Shown here in pieces: positions 54,250-62,811 of a stretch of 64,000 bases of DNA (positions are counted from its first letter, which is position 1; every line of letters begins with the position of its first letter). Position numbers and translations under genes: made by a program. Under the pieces are notes generated by a model, which had not been told where the DNA came from, searched no databases, and saw nothing but the letters and a program-made list of their open reading frames with translations. The stretch is taken from contig CAKPBI010000004.1 in the NCBI GenBank assembly GCA_934140285.1, forward strand, positions 104,768 through 168,767, in the 5' to 3' direction. The stretch is from an uncultured Bacilli bacterium. GTDB taxonomy: Bacteria > Bacillota_I > Bacilli_A > ML615J-28 > CAG-313.

Positions 54250-55167
54250 ATGAAACACTACTTTATTATAAATCCGATTGCGGGAAGACATGATTCATCT
54301 GAAACATTAGAAGAACGCATCGATAAGATCTTTAGCGAAAGATCAGATACATATCTTATTTATATTACCAAAGGACCAAATGATGCGACTTTCTTTATCA
54401 AGAAAACAAGCATTGAAAATGAACAAAGTAAAAACCCTGAAGATATCACTTTTTATATCTGTGGTGGGGATGGTACTTGCTTTGAGGCGGTAAATGGAAT
54501 TGTTGGTTATCCTCATTCTCGTATGACCATTGTTCCGGTTGGTTCATGTAATGACTTTTTAAAAGTCTTAAAAGGTTATGACTTTATGAATATTGAAGCC
54601 CTAGTAAATGGTGAAGAGCAAAACATTGACGTCTTAAAAGTAAATGATCGCTACTCACTAAATGTTGCTAACATCGGCTTTGATGCGAAAGTAAACTATG
54701 ACTGTGTAAGATTTAGATATAAATACAAAACTGTAAAACAATCATATACTCATGCCATTGTTAGAAATCTATTTAAAAAACTTGGTGATAAAGTTAAAAT
54801 CACTGTTGATGATAATGAAGTAATTGATAAAACTACTCTCCTTATGGCTTTTGCTAATGGTGGCTTTTATGGAGGTGGATACAACTGTGCTCCTCTAGCT
54901 GATGTCACTGATGGCTTATTAGACATGGTCCTAGTTAAAAAAATTAGTGTTCTTACTTTCGCAAAACTAGTTAAATACTACAAAGCAGGAAAACATGTCA
55001 ATAACAAAAGATTTGAAAAAATTGTAACCTACAAGAAATGTCATAAAGTAACTGTAGAAAGTGATGACCTTCTTTGTCTTTGTTTAGATGGAGAAACCTT
55101 CCACATGAATAAAGTTGACATTGAGATTGTCCCTCAAGCAGTACGCTTTGTTTTTCCTAAGAAATAA
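54250..55167 (+). CDS. Diacylglycerol/lipid kinase family protein (YegS/DgkB-like)
   Basis: 305 residues. NPIAGRHDS at the N-terminus, the nucleotide motif CGGDGTCFEAVNG near residue 75, and VPVGSCNDFLKVL are typical of the DAG-kinase catalytic domain; the C-terminal half carries NVANIGFDA and GGGYNCAPLADVTDGLLDM. It phosphorylates diacylglycerol or a related lipid at the membrane. A TATAAT-like ATAAAATAATA lies upstream, and GGGGGTTTTCCT precedes ATG 54250. It ends at a duplicated hairpin. Confidence 0.9.
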   Translation: MKHYFIINPIAGRHDSSETLEERIDKIFSERSDTYLIYITKGPNDATFFIKKTSIENEQSKNPEDITFYICGGDGTCFEAVNGIVGYPHSRMTIVPVGSCNDFLKVLKGYDFMNIEALVNGEEQNIDVLKVNDRYSLNVANIGFDAKVNYDCVRFRYKYKTVKQSYTHAIVRNLFKKLGDKVKITVDDNEVIDKTTLLMAFANGGFYGGGYNCAPLADVTDGLLDMVLVKKISVLTFAKLVKYYKAGKHVNNKRFEKIVTYKKCHKVTVESDDLLCLCLDGETFHMNKVDIEIVPQAVRFVFPKK

Positions 55168-55170
55168 TAT

Positions 55171-55219
55171 GAGTTCTTCTTTAGAAGAACTCATTTCTTC
55201 TTTAGAAGAACTCATTTTT
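55171..55219 (+). terminator. Tandemly duplicated terminator hairpin
   Basis: GAGTTCTTC/GAAGAACTC (55171-55192) followed by a second copy of the 21-bp unit (55174-55194 repeated at 55195-55215) and a T-run. Either copy could form the stem. Confidence 0.82.
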
Positions 55220-55265
55220 ATTAATATTTTTTATTTCTTTTTCATATACTTATATAGGTGAAAGA

Positions 55266-56426
55266 ATGAAAAGAATAAGAATTTTAATTATATGTTTAGT
55301 AACAATATTATTTATGGGACTTAGTAAAACTAAAAGCTATGCGGCCCCTAATGATTCTTTGGTTAAGTATGCGAAGAGTGCCATCTTGATTGAGGCAGAA
55401 AGTGGAGAAGTATTATACGAATATAATGCTCACACTAAGCTTGAACCCGCAAGTATGACGAAGATTATGACTATGAAATTAGTGCTTGATGCGATTGCTA
55501 AAAAACGTCTAAATTTTGAAGATGAGCTTACAACAAGCGAACATGCTTCCCAAATGGGAGGTTCACAGATCTTTTTAGCCCCATCAGAAAAGATGAAGGT
55601 AAGAGATTTATTCAAATCCATGGTCATCGCTTCTGCTAATGATGCGGCGGTTGTCTTAAGTGAAGGTATTAGTGGAAATGAAGAATTCTTTGTCAATCAA
55701 ATGAATGATGAGGTTAAAAAACTAGGATTAAAAGATACTAACTTTAAGAATGTTACAGGACTTCCTATTGAAAACCACTATTCAACCGCTTATGATATGG
55801 CTTTTATTGCGAGAAATCTTTTAATAAATTATGAAGATGAGATTATTCCCTATACCTCTAAATATGAAGATTATGTAAGAAATGATACCACAAAACCATT
55901 TTGGCTAGTCAATACTAACAAATTAATTAAATATGAAGATGGTGTCGATGGTCTAAAGACTGGATGGACAGAAAGTGCAGGATATTGTCTTACATGTACT
56001 AAAAAGAAAGATGGTATGCGTTTAATATCGGTAGTCATGAATGCTGATACGGTTCCTCATCGCTCTGTTGATACAATGAGTTTATTAAATTATGGCTTTT
56101 CTAATTTTGAAAAAACAATCATCTTAAAAAAAGGAACTATCATAAAAGCTCAAAATGATATTTTACTAGAACCATCAAAATATAATATTTTAACGAGTGA
56201 AAATATTGTTAAAGTAACTAAGAAAGGTGAAAAGCTAGGAAATCCTAGGATTGTCCCTAAAATTGATGAGGCTCGCTTAAAAAATTTATCAAGTATTTAT
56301 GTAGGTAGTGTAGAAGTTTATATTGATGATGAACTAATAGGAACTAGTAACATTGAGGTTGAAGTAAAACCTGTAAAAAAGAGTTTTCTTGAGTTATTGG
56401 TTGAACTAATTAGACAAATCTTTTAA
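55266..56426 (+). CDS. dacF: D-alanyl-D-alanine carboxypeptidase (DacF-like)
   Basis: 386 residues. A signal peptide (about 1-27, ending SYAA) is followed by penicillin-binding protein 5-type motifs: SMTKIMT (SxxK, nucleophile serine), SAND (SxN) and KTGWT (KTG). The C-terminal domain and a final amphipathic helix (SFLELLVELIRQIF) anchor it to the membrane. It trims peptidoglycan stem peptides. Being directly ahead of spoIIAA-spoIIAB-sigF, it matches B. subtilis dacF, expressed in the forespore. Confidence 0.92.
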   Translation: MKRIRILIICLVTILFMGLSKTKSYAAPNDSLVKYAKSAILIEAESGEVLYEYNAHTKLEPASMTKIMTMKLVLDAIAKKRLNFEDELTTSEHASQMGGSQIFLAPSEKMKVRDLFKSMVIASANDAAVVLSEGISGNEEFFVNQMNDEVKKLGLKDTNFKNVTGLPIENHYSTAYDMAFIARNLLINYEDEIIPYTSKYEDYVRNDTTKPFWLVNTNKLIKYEDGVDGLKTGWTESAGYCLTCTKKKDGMRLISVVMNADTVPHRSVDTMSLLNYGFSNFEKTIILKKGTIIKAQNDILLEPSKYNILTSENIVKVTKKGEKLGNPRIVPKIDEARLKNLSSIYVGSVEVYIDDELIGTSNIEVEVKPVKKSFLELLVELIRQIF

Positions 56427-56590
56427 AAATAATAAATTATGACAAACTAATGTTTTTTATTAGTTTGTTTTTTATTTATAGTCAAATTACCAAATAAAAT
56501 TTAAAACCTTAAGAGTCAAATCATTAGACTATTTGTCAGGTACATTGAATATTTAAAACTAATTTGATAGAATAGTTTGGGGGTGAAATA

Positions 56591-56941
56591 ATGGGTTTAA
56601 ATATCCAAATGGCAATCAGAAAAAATCGACTATTTATCCGCTTAAGTGGAGAATTAGATCAAGCCGTAACAGAAAACTTAAAAATAAAGGTTAGTGAAAT
56701 TATCAATAAATACATGATTAAACATGTTATAATTAATTTTTCAAAGCTATCATTTATGGATAGCAGTGGAATTGGGTTTATTATTGGAAGGTATACCCAA
56801 GTAAAAAGAAGAGATGGAAAGGTTGTAATTTGTTCAATGAATGAGATAATTGAAAGAATAGTTAAACTATCAGGTTTAAAAAGAATATGTTTAATCGCAA
56901 GTTCAGAAGAAGAAGCTGAACAAATGTTGGAGGTAGCCTAA
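56591..56941 (+). CDS. spoIIAA: Anti-anti-sigma factor SpoIIAA
   Basis: 116 residues of the STAS fold. The phospho-acceptor is in FMDSSGIGFIIGR, with Ser58 aligning to the phosphorylated serine of B. subtilis SpoIIAA. Unphosphorylated SpoIIAA frees sigma-F by displacing it from SpoIIAB. The stop overlaps the spoIIAB start by one base. A GGGGGTGAAATA ribosome site precedes ATG 56591. No SpoIIE phosphatase is in the window. Confidence 0.95.
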   Translation: MGLNIQMAIRKNRLFIRLSGELDQAVTENLKIKVSEIINKYMIKHVIINFSKLSFMDSSGIGFIIGRYTQVKRRDGKVVICSMNEIIERIVKLSGLKRICLIASSEEEAEQMLEVA

Positions 56942-57375
56942 TGTATAATGAATTAAGAACATCTTTTTTAGCATGTAATGAGAATGTTGCCTTATCTAGA
57001 TGCATTGTTGTAAGTTTTCTAGTTGAACTAGATCTTGAAGTAAGTGTAATCAATGAACTAAAGACGGTAGTATCAGAGGCTGTCACTAATGCTATCGTTC
57101 ATGGATACTTAAATGATAAATCAAAGATGGTAGAATTTAACTTAAAATATGATAATGAATTTATCTATATTGAAGTAATTGACTATGGAGTAGGTATCGC
57201 CGATGTAGAAAAAGCCAAAGAACCACTCTTTAGTACTAAAGTAGATGAAGAACGTGCAGGACTAGGATTTACCATCATGGAAGTCTTTACCGATAAATTA
57301 TGTATTACTTCCAACATCAATGAAGGAACTAAAATCTTAATGGTAAAAAAGTATCATGAACAAGGTGAATACTAA
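56941..57375 (+). CDS. spoIIAB: Anti-sigma-F factor and kinase SpoIIAB
   Basis: 144 residues, GHKL ATPase fold. The N box is VSEAVTNAIVHGY, the G1 box is DYGVGI and the GLGFTIME segment is the G2 region. It binds sigma-F in the predivisional cell and phosphorylates SpoIIAA. It is full length while its sigma partner is much shortened. It overlaps sigF by 20 bp. Confidence 0.95.
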   Translation: MYNELRTSFLACNENVALSRCIVVSFLVELDLEVSVINELKTVVSEAVTNAIVHGYLNDKSKMVEFNLKYDNEFIYIEVIDYGVGIADVEKAKEPLFSTKVDEERAGLGFTIMEVFTDKLCITSNINEGTKILMVKKYHEQGEY

Positions 57376-57835
57376 TGAAGAAGATATTGTAAGAGAATAT
57401 CAAGGCTTGGTATATAAGATTGCAAGAAGATTTAAATCTCCCTACCTTGAATTTGATGATTTAGTTCAAGTAGGTTTTATGGGACTATTAAAATCATATC
57501 ATCGGTTTGATAAAACTAAAAACACCAAGTTTTCAACTTTCGCAGTATACTACATTATGGGAGCCATAAAAGATGAACTAAAGAAAGTAACCAAAGAATA
57601 TGCTTTAAAAGCCAATCAGAAAACCATCTTTAAAGAAAACTTTGATGATATTCCTGGTCAATACTTAAATCTCTTAATCTATAACTTTACACCACTAGAA
57701 GAACAAATTGTAAGACTAAGGCTCGTAAAGAAATTAAGTCAAACTGAAATTGGTAGTGTCTTAGCCATTAGCCAAAGTAGTGTATCTCGACATTTAAATA
57801 ATATTAAAGAAAAAATTGCTGAATTAAAGAAATAA
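57356..57835 (+). CDS. sigF: Shortened sporulation sigma factor SigF lacking region 3
   Basis: 159 residues against about 255 in B. subtilis SigF. Region 2 is intact (about 14-77: LVYKIARRF, EFDDLVQVGFMGLLKSYHRFD, FSTFAVYYIMGAIKDELKK). A linker of about 33 residues leads to region 4 (about 111-157: FTPLEEQIVRLRLVKKLSQTEIG with a SQSSVSRHLNNI recognition helix). Region 3 is absent without any frameshift. Identity rests on region 2 and the dacF-spoIIA context. ATG 57356 lies within spoIIAB and has no clear Shine-Dalgarno, so translation is probably coupled. It directs early forespore genes. Confidence 0.88.
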   Translation: MNKVNTNEEDIVREYQGLVYKIARRFKSPYLEFDDLVQVGFMGLLKSYHRFDKTKNTKFSTFAVYYIMGAIKDELKKVTKEYALKANQKTIFKENFDDIPGQYLNLLIYNFTPLEEQIVRLRLVKKLSQTEIGSVLAISQSSVSRHLNNIKEKIAELKK

Positions 57836-57839
57836 TTAA

Positions 57840-57889
57840 GACTTAAAGATTTAGAATGCATATCATTTTAAATTTTTAAGTCGTTTTTT
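57840..57889 (+). terminator. Intrinsic terminator of the spoIIA operon
   Basis: Long hairpin GACTTAAA...TTTAAGTC (57840-57847 with 57875-57882), extended inside by ATTTAGAATG/CATTTTAAAT, with six T. Confidence 0.82.
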
Positions 57890-57908
57890 GTTATTTAAAG
57901 CATTATAC

Positions 57909-57969
57909 TTGCATATAATATAAAAAAGAGTATAATATATGCGTATATAAGCATATGTTATAAATATGC
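57909..57969 (+). promoter_or_regulatory. Promoter and operator of the ArsR-P-type ATPase operon
   Basis: TTGCAT (57909-57914), 16-bp spacer, TATAAT (57931-57936), overlapped downstream by ATATGC-N8-GCATAT (57937-57956). Further half-sites GCATAT and ATATGC occur at 57911-57916 and 57964-57969. The layout suits repression by the ArsR protein encoded next. Confidence 0.72.
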
Positions 57970-57990
57970 AATTATTAATGAGGTGAATGT

Positions 57991-58287
57991 ATGGAAAAAC
58001 AATTAAACGAAAATGATGTATACGAGTTATCTGAGTTCTTTAAGAACCTTTCAGATTTCTCTCGTGTAAAGATCATTACATCCCTACTTAAAGGAGAAAA
58101 GTGTGTTCAAGATATTGCTGATGATGTTGATATGACGCAAACGGCGGTATCTTACCAATTACGAATTTTAAGACATGCAAGACTAGTAAAAACTAGAAGA
58201 GAAGGCAAAATGGTTTTTTATGAAATCGTTGATGACCATGTCTTAAAGATACTAAAGATTGCGATTGAGCATACTAATCACCAATAG
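57991..58287 (+). CDS. ArsR-family zinc/cobalt repressor (CzrA/SmtB type)
   Basis: 98 residues. A winged helix (about 10-75: LSDFSRVKIITSLLKGEKCVQDIADDV, recognition helix TQTAVSYQLRILRHARLV). The C-terminal helix carries DDHVLKILKIAIEHTNH, reproducing the D-x-H and H-xx-H spacing of the alpha5 zinc site of CzrA. Metal binding would release the operator and open the downstream ATPase gene. GAGGTGAATGT precedes ATG 57991. Confidence 0.92.
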   Translation: MEKQLNENDVYELSEFFKNLSDFSRVKIITSLLKGEKCVQDIADDVDMTQTAVSYQLRILRHARLVKTRREGKMVFYEIVDDHVLKILKIAIEHTNHQ

Positions 58288-58297
58288 GAGGTAGAAG

Positions 58298-60673
58298 ATG
58301 ACAAAAACATTTGAATTAAAGGAATTGAAATGTCCTGCCTGCTCAAAAGCTTTAGCCGAAAATCTTGCTAAAATTGAGTATATCAAAGAAATAAATATTA
58401 ACTATGACCGTAAAGAAATAACGATTGAAGGACGTCGTGATTTAACAGAAAATGAAATTAAGATGATTCTTGATACCGTTATTGACTTAAGTCATTGTCC
58501 GGAACATAATCACATACGTCGTAAATTAAGACGAAATAAAATTGAACCTAATAGCCGTTGTATCTTTATAAATCATGTAGATGATGATAATAGTGATAAT
58601 GTAACTGATGAATACATGTTTGATAACATCGATTGTCCTAACTGTGCCTTAAAAGTAGAACGTGCTTTAAATAAAATTGAAGGTGTAGTTGAGGCTAAAG
58701 TTAACTTTGTAAATAAAAAGATCATCATTACTCACCATAGTAATGTATCAGTATATGAAACAGTATGCCGAGAAACTAAAAAAATTGAAAGTGAAGCTAT
58801 TGTTTATAAAGAAAGAAAGAAAGCAAAAAAAGGAAATAAACTTTCTTTAATTGTTTTCATTGTTTCTGTATTACTATTTATTCCAACTGTTATTTACTGG
58901 CATGTAAGTGACAATCACAGTTGGTACATGCTTGTAATCTTTGGGGTTTTATACCTTGCGATTGGATATAAAGTTTTAATCAATTCATTCAAAAACTTCA
59001 TTCATGGAGAAATCTTTGATGAAAATCTCCTAATGCTTGTCGCAAGTATTGGTGCCTTTTGTATCAATGAACCTGCAGAGGCTATTTTAGTAATCTTACT
59101 ATATCGTATTGGAGAAAAACTTCAAGCAAGTGCCATTGACCGTTCAACTAAAGAAATTGAAGGTTTGATGAAACTAAAAGTAGAACATGCAACCTTACGT
59201 GATGGTACCGAAAAAGAATTAAGTGAAATTAAAGTTGGTGATGAAATCGTCGTCAAAGTTGGGGAAATCATCCCTCTCGATGGTGAAATCATTGAAGGTG
59301 AATCATCACTTGATACAAAGAGCTTAACAGGAGAATCACTTCCTGTTGATGTTGGGGTTGGTAGTGAAGTATTATCTGGTTGTGTTAACTTAACTAAAGT
59401 AATCTATGTTAAGGTAACTAAAGTTCAAGTTGATTCAATGTTAAATAAAGTAGTTAAATTAATTGATGAAGCAAGCAACAAAAAATCAAAGACGGAAGAA
59501 TTTATAACTAAATTTGCGAGAATTTACACTCCTGTTGTTTTAGGACTTGCGGTTATAACTGGACTATTACTATTCTTTGCTTTTGATTACTCAATAAGTG
59601 AAACTATGCGTAGAGTTCTAGTATTCCTTGTTGTATCTTGCCCTTGTGCTTTAGTAATTTCCGTTCCTCTTGGTTTCTTTTGTGGTATCGGTAAAGCCTC
59701 ATCTAAAGGAATCTTAGTTAAAGGTGGTAACTACTTAGAATTATTATCAAAAGTTAATACCTTTGTATTTGATAAAACAGGAACTCTAACTGAAGGAAAC
59801 TTCGCAGTTGATGAAATTGATTGTTTCAATGGTGAAACAGTAGATACCTTAATGAAAGCCGTAGCACATGTTGAATCATTATCTAACCATCCAATTGCTA
59901 AATCAATTGTTAAAGCCTATGGTAAACCAATTCAAAAAGAATTAACCACTAATGTTAAAGAATTATCAGGATATGGCCTTGAAGCAGACTTTGATGGACA
60001 TCACATTCTTGTTGGTAACTCTAAATTAATGAAAGAAAACAACATTGAATATGTTCATAAAGATACTGTTGGTTCTGTTGTTTATGTTGGTATTGATGGT
60101 GTCTTCAAAGGCTCAATTGTCGTTGTTGATGAATTAAAACCACGTTCAAAAGAAACTATCCGCTACATGAGAAATCAAAAAATCAAAACTGTCATGTTGA
60201 GTGGTGATAATGTTAGTGTAGTTAACGATGTAAAGAGTAAGTTAAACATCGATGTTGCTTATGGTAAACTTTTACCAACTGATAAAATCAAAAAACTTGA
60301 AGCTGAACTTGCAACAGGAAATAAAGTAGCGTACGTTGGTGATGGTATTAACGATACTCCAAGTTTGAAACTTGCTAATGTAGGTATCGCAATGGGAGCT
60401 AAAGGTAGTGACATTGCTAAATCAGCTGCTGACATCGTTATCATGAATGATGATATTGGTAAAGTTATTGATGCTATTCACATCTCTAAGAAGACTATGA
60501 AAATAATCTATGAAAATATTTTCTTATCTCTTGGCATTAAAGTCTTAGTGTTAGTACTTAGTACTTTAAATCTTCTTGGATCTTACGGAATGCTATTTGG
60601 TGTATTATCAGATGTTGGTCTATGTATGCTCGCAATCCTTAATACCCTACGTATAATCTATGATAAAAAATAA
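58298..60673 (+). CDS. Zn/Cd/Pb-exporting P1B-type ATPase (ZntA/CadA-like)
   Basis: 791 residues. Two N-terminal metal-binding domains with CPAC (about 13-16) and CPNC (about 111-114), separated by a Cys/His-containing loop. Membrane helices follow, the transmembrane CPC in SCPCALVIS, the phosphorylation motif DKTGTLTEG, TGES in the actuator domain and GDGINDTPSL in the hinge. CPC with ArsR/CzrA control points to zinc, cadmium or lead rather than copper. It starts 10 nt after the repressor gene. Confidence 0.95.
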   Translation: MTKTFELKELKCPACSKALAENLAKIEYIKEININYDRKEITIEGRRDLTENEIKMILDTVIDLSHCPEHNHIRRKLRRNKIEPNSRCIFINHVDDDNSDNVTDEYMFDNIDCPNCALKVERALNKIEGVVEAKVNFVNKKIIITHHSNVSVYETVCRETKKIESEAIVYKERKKAKKGNKLSLIVFIVSVLLFIPTVIYWHVSDNHSWYMLVIFGVLYLAIGYKVLINSFKNFIHGEIFDENLLMLVASIGAFCINEPAEAILVILLYRIGEKLQASAIDRSTKEIEGLMKLKVEHATLRDGTEKELSEIKVGDEIVVKVGEIIPLDGEIIEGESSLDTKSLTGESLPVDVGVGSEVLSGCVNLTKVIYVKVTKVQVDSMLNKVVKLIDEASNKKSKTEEFITKFARIYTPVVLGLAVITGLLLFFAFDYSISETMRRVLVFLVVSCPCALVISVPLGFFCGIGKASSKGILVKGGNYLELLSKVNTFVFDKTGTLTEGNFAVDEIDCFNGETVDTLMKAVAHVESLSNHPIAKSIVKAYGKPIQKELTTNVKELSGYGLEADFDGHHILVGNSKLMKENNIEYVHKDTVGSVVYVGIDGVFKGSIVVVDELKPRSKETIRYMRNQKIKTVMLSGDNVSVVNDVKSKLNIDVAYGKLLPTDKIKKLEAELATGNKVAYVGDGINDTPSLKLANVGIAMGAKGSDIAKSAADIVIMNDDIGKVIDAIHISKKTMKIIYENIFLSLGIKVLVLVLSTLNLLGSYGMLFGVLSDVGLCMLAILNTLRIIYDKK

Positions 60674-60747
60674 TGTAAATCACAAAATAAAATAAATTAA
60701 ATGTGATAAAATTAAATAAATAAAAGAAAAGTGAATAAATGATAATA

Positions 60748-60778
60748 GTGAATAAATAAAAATATTTATTCACTTTTC
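60748..60778 (+). terminator. Intrinsic terminator of the metal-efflux operon
   Basis: GTGAATAAATA/TATTTATTCAC arms (60748-60758 with 60763-60773), 4-nt loop, four T; a further imperfect copy of the arm upstream (60731-60740) offers an alternative pairing. Confidence 0.78.
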
Positions 60779-60808
60779 ACTTTTAATTACTTTAAATGGA
60801 GAATATTT

Positions 60809-61678
60809 ATGACAAAAGTATATTTTTCAAAAAACATTAATTCAAAAGAAATCGTAAAATTATTTAATTTACTAGGCGTTGAGTTAAAAGGAAATGTTGC
60901 TGTAAAAGTACACTCAGGAGAACCTGGTAATCAAAACTTCCTTGGCCCTGATTTGTTTAGAGATATCATCGAAAGAGTAAATGGAACCATCGTTGAATGT
61001 AATACGGCTTACGATGGTGGCCGTAATACTAGTGAACGCCATCGAGAAACTTTAAAAAAACATGGTTGGAGTACCAACTTCAAGGTTGACCTTTTAGATG
61101 GAGAAGGAGATGACTTAGTACTTGATATTCCAAACGGTCATGTAATTAAGAAGAATTATGTAGGTCATGATACAACAAAATATGATTCAGTATTAGTTTT
61201 ATCACACTTTAAAGGTCACCCAATGGGCGGATACGGAGGTGCTTTAAAACAATTATCTATTGGTTTTGCATCATCATATGGTAAAGCCTACATCCATGGA
61301 GCTGGTGATCCTTCAAAACTATGGACTGCTGACCATGATTCATTTCTAGAAAGTATGGCTGATGCCGCATCAAGTGTTGTTGAACACTTCAAAGGTCAAA
61401 TTGTCTATATCAATGTTATGAAAAATATGTCAGTTGACTGTGACTGCTGTATCGTTGCGGAAGACCCATGTATGAATGATATTGGTATTCTTGCATCTAC
61501 TGATCCAATTGCTATTGATCAAGCTTGCCTTGACCTTGTTTATAGATCAAATGATCCTGGAAAGAATCATTTAATTGAAAGAATTGAATCAAGACATGGT
61601 GTTCACACCATCGAAGCTGCAGCTGATCTTGGCTTTGGGTCACGTGAATATGAGCTTGTGGAGGTGACAAATGACTAA
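60809..61678 (+). CDS. DUF362-domain protein
   Basis: 289 residues. The DUF362 pattern is visible: VAVKVHSGEPGNQNFLGPDL, ECNTAYDGGRNTSERH, then VLVLSHFKGHPMGGYGGALKQLSIGFAS. C-terminally there are two close cysteine groups (VDCDCC and EDPCM) that may hold a metal or Fe-S cluster; the usual ferredoxin domain is absent. Function unknown. GGAGAATATTT precedes ATG 60809. It overlaps the ECF transporter gene by 8 bp, which suggests a link to uptake of a cofactor or metal. Confidence 0.88.
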   Translation: MTKVYFSKNINSKEIVKLFNLLGVELKGNVAVKVHSGEPGNQNFLGPDLFRDIIERVNGTIVECNTAYDGGRNTSERHRETLKKHGWSTNFKVDLLDGEGDDLVLDIPNGHVIKKNYVGHDTTKYDSVLVLSHFKGHPMGGYGGALKQLSIGFASSYGKAYIHGAGDPSKLWTADHDSFLESMADAASSVVEHFKGQIVYINVMKNMSVDCDCCIVAEDPCMNDIGILASTDPIAIDQACLDLVYRSNDPGKNHLIERIESRHGVHTIEAAADLGFGSREYELVEVTND

Positions 61679-62276
61679 TCGCCACCAAATAATCAAAAAA
61701 ATGTGTATTGCGATGAGCCTTGTTGCCATCGGATTTATCCTTCCTTTTATTACTGGTAATATCAAAGAAATAGGTAATATGTTATGTCCTATGCATTTAC
61801 CAGTCTTAATTGGTGGTTTCATCTTAGGCCCTTACTATGGAGCGGTAATTGGTTTTATTCTTCCAATCTTTAGAAGTTTAACCATCGGAATGCCACCATT
61901 TTTTCCAACAGCAATTTCAATGAGTATTGAATTACTCGCCTATGGTGCAGTAAGCGGACTTATGTTTAAAGTATTTATACAAAAACTAAAACTAAATTTA
62001 CTAGTTTCCCTTTATGTATCACTAATTATTGCGATGATTGTTGGTAGAGCTCTATGGGGACTTACAAGAGTATTCTTAGTAGTATTTGATCATAATCCAT
62101 TTACTTTTAAAATGTTTTTAGTTGGTGCTTTCATTAATGCATGGCCAGGAATAATAGCTCAACTAATCTTAGTACCTCTCATTGTCTTTGCTTTAATAAA
62201 GACAAAATTAATAAGTGATATATGGAATCCTCAAAATGAAATTAGAACAAATAATCAAGAATCTCCTTCAAACTAA
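61671..62276 (+). CDS. ECF transporter S component
   Basis: 201 residues with about six membrane helices. MLCPMHLPVLIGGFILGPYYGAVIGFILPIFRSL is typical of vitamin-binding S components of the group often annotated as pantothenate or unknown specificity. It needs the shared EcfAA'T module, which is not in the window. No riboswitch is seen upstream. GTGGAGGTGACAA precedes ATG 61671, inside the DUF362 gene. Its 3' end overlaps the kinase-like gene. Confidence 0.87.
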   Translation: MTNRHQIIKKMCIAMSLVAIGFILPFITGNIKEIGNMLCPMHLPVLIGGFILGPYYGAVIGFILPIFRSLTIGMPPFFPTAISMSIELLAYGAVSGLMFKVFIQKLKLNLLVSLYVSLIIAMIVGRALWGLTRVFLVVFDHNPFTFKMFLVGAFINAWPGIIAQLILVPLIVFALIKTKLISDIWNPQNEIRTNNQESPSN

Positions 62277-62811
62277 GGACTATGTCGTAATTGTCTTTGA
62301 TGGAATGAGTGCAAGCCTTAAAACAACCTATAGTACTTATCTTCAAAATAAATATCAAGCAAGAGTAATTCATATGGATGACTTCTATTTACCGCTTGAT
62401 AAAAGAGAGAAAGATTGGGAAGAAAAGATGGCTGGAAACATCGATTTTGTACGATTTCAAGAAGAAGTAGTAGATCATATTAATGAAGATATTAATTTAA
62501 GAAAATATAGTTGTAAAAATAAATCATATAGTGATATCATTTGTTTAAGAAAAACAAGATTAACCATTATTGAAGGAGCTTATGCTCTTCATCCTATCAT
62601 ACCTAAGTATTTTGATGAAGGTTTTATCTTTTTGGTTGATGATGAAACCCAAAAGGCAAGAATCATTAAACGTGAAGGAATCAATAATGCCCAAAATTTT
62701 ATTGATAAATGGGTATCAAGGGAAAATTATTATCTAAGTTACTTTCACCTAAAAAGAAAATACTTAAATATCACTATTAATGATGATGACTTAGGTGAAG
62801 AAAATGAATAA
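62236..62811 (+). CDS. Uridine-kinase-like P-loop protein with altered Walker A
   Basis: 191 residues from ATG 62236 (weak AATCCTCAAA upstream; overlaps the ECF gene by 41 bp). The fold pattern is uridine kinase/phosphoribulokinase-like: VIVFDGMSASLKTTYSTYL as P-loop, HMDDFYLPLDKRE, IIEGAYALHP and a lid segment RIIKREGINN. The P-loop reads SASLKTT, with Leu in place of the glycine before the lysine. Activity is therefore uncertain. A vitamin or nucleoside kinase serving the upstream transporter is a plausible guess. Confidence 0.77.
   Translation: MKLEQIIKNLLQTKDYVVIVFDGMSASLKTTYSTYLQNKYQARVIHMDDFYLPLDKREKDWEEKMAGNIDFVRFQEEVVDHINEDINLRKYSCKNKSYSDIICLRKTRLTIIEGAYALHPIIPKYFDEGFIFLVDDETQKARIIKREGINNAQNFIDKWVSRENYYLSYFHLKRKYLNITINDDDLGEENE

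Noticed and set aside
57356..57835. Frameshift or assembly error as the cause of the short sigF
   Set aside because: The frame is continuous through region 2, linker and region 4, and no region 3 sequence appears in another frame.
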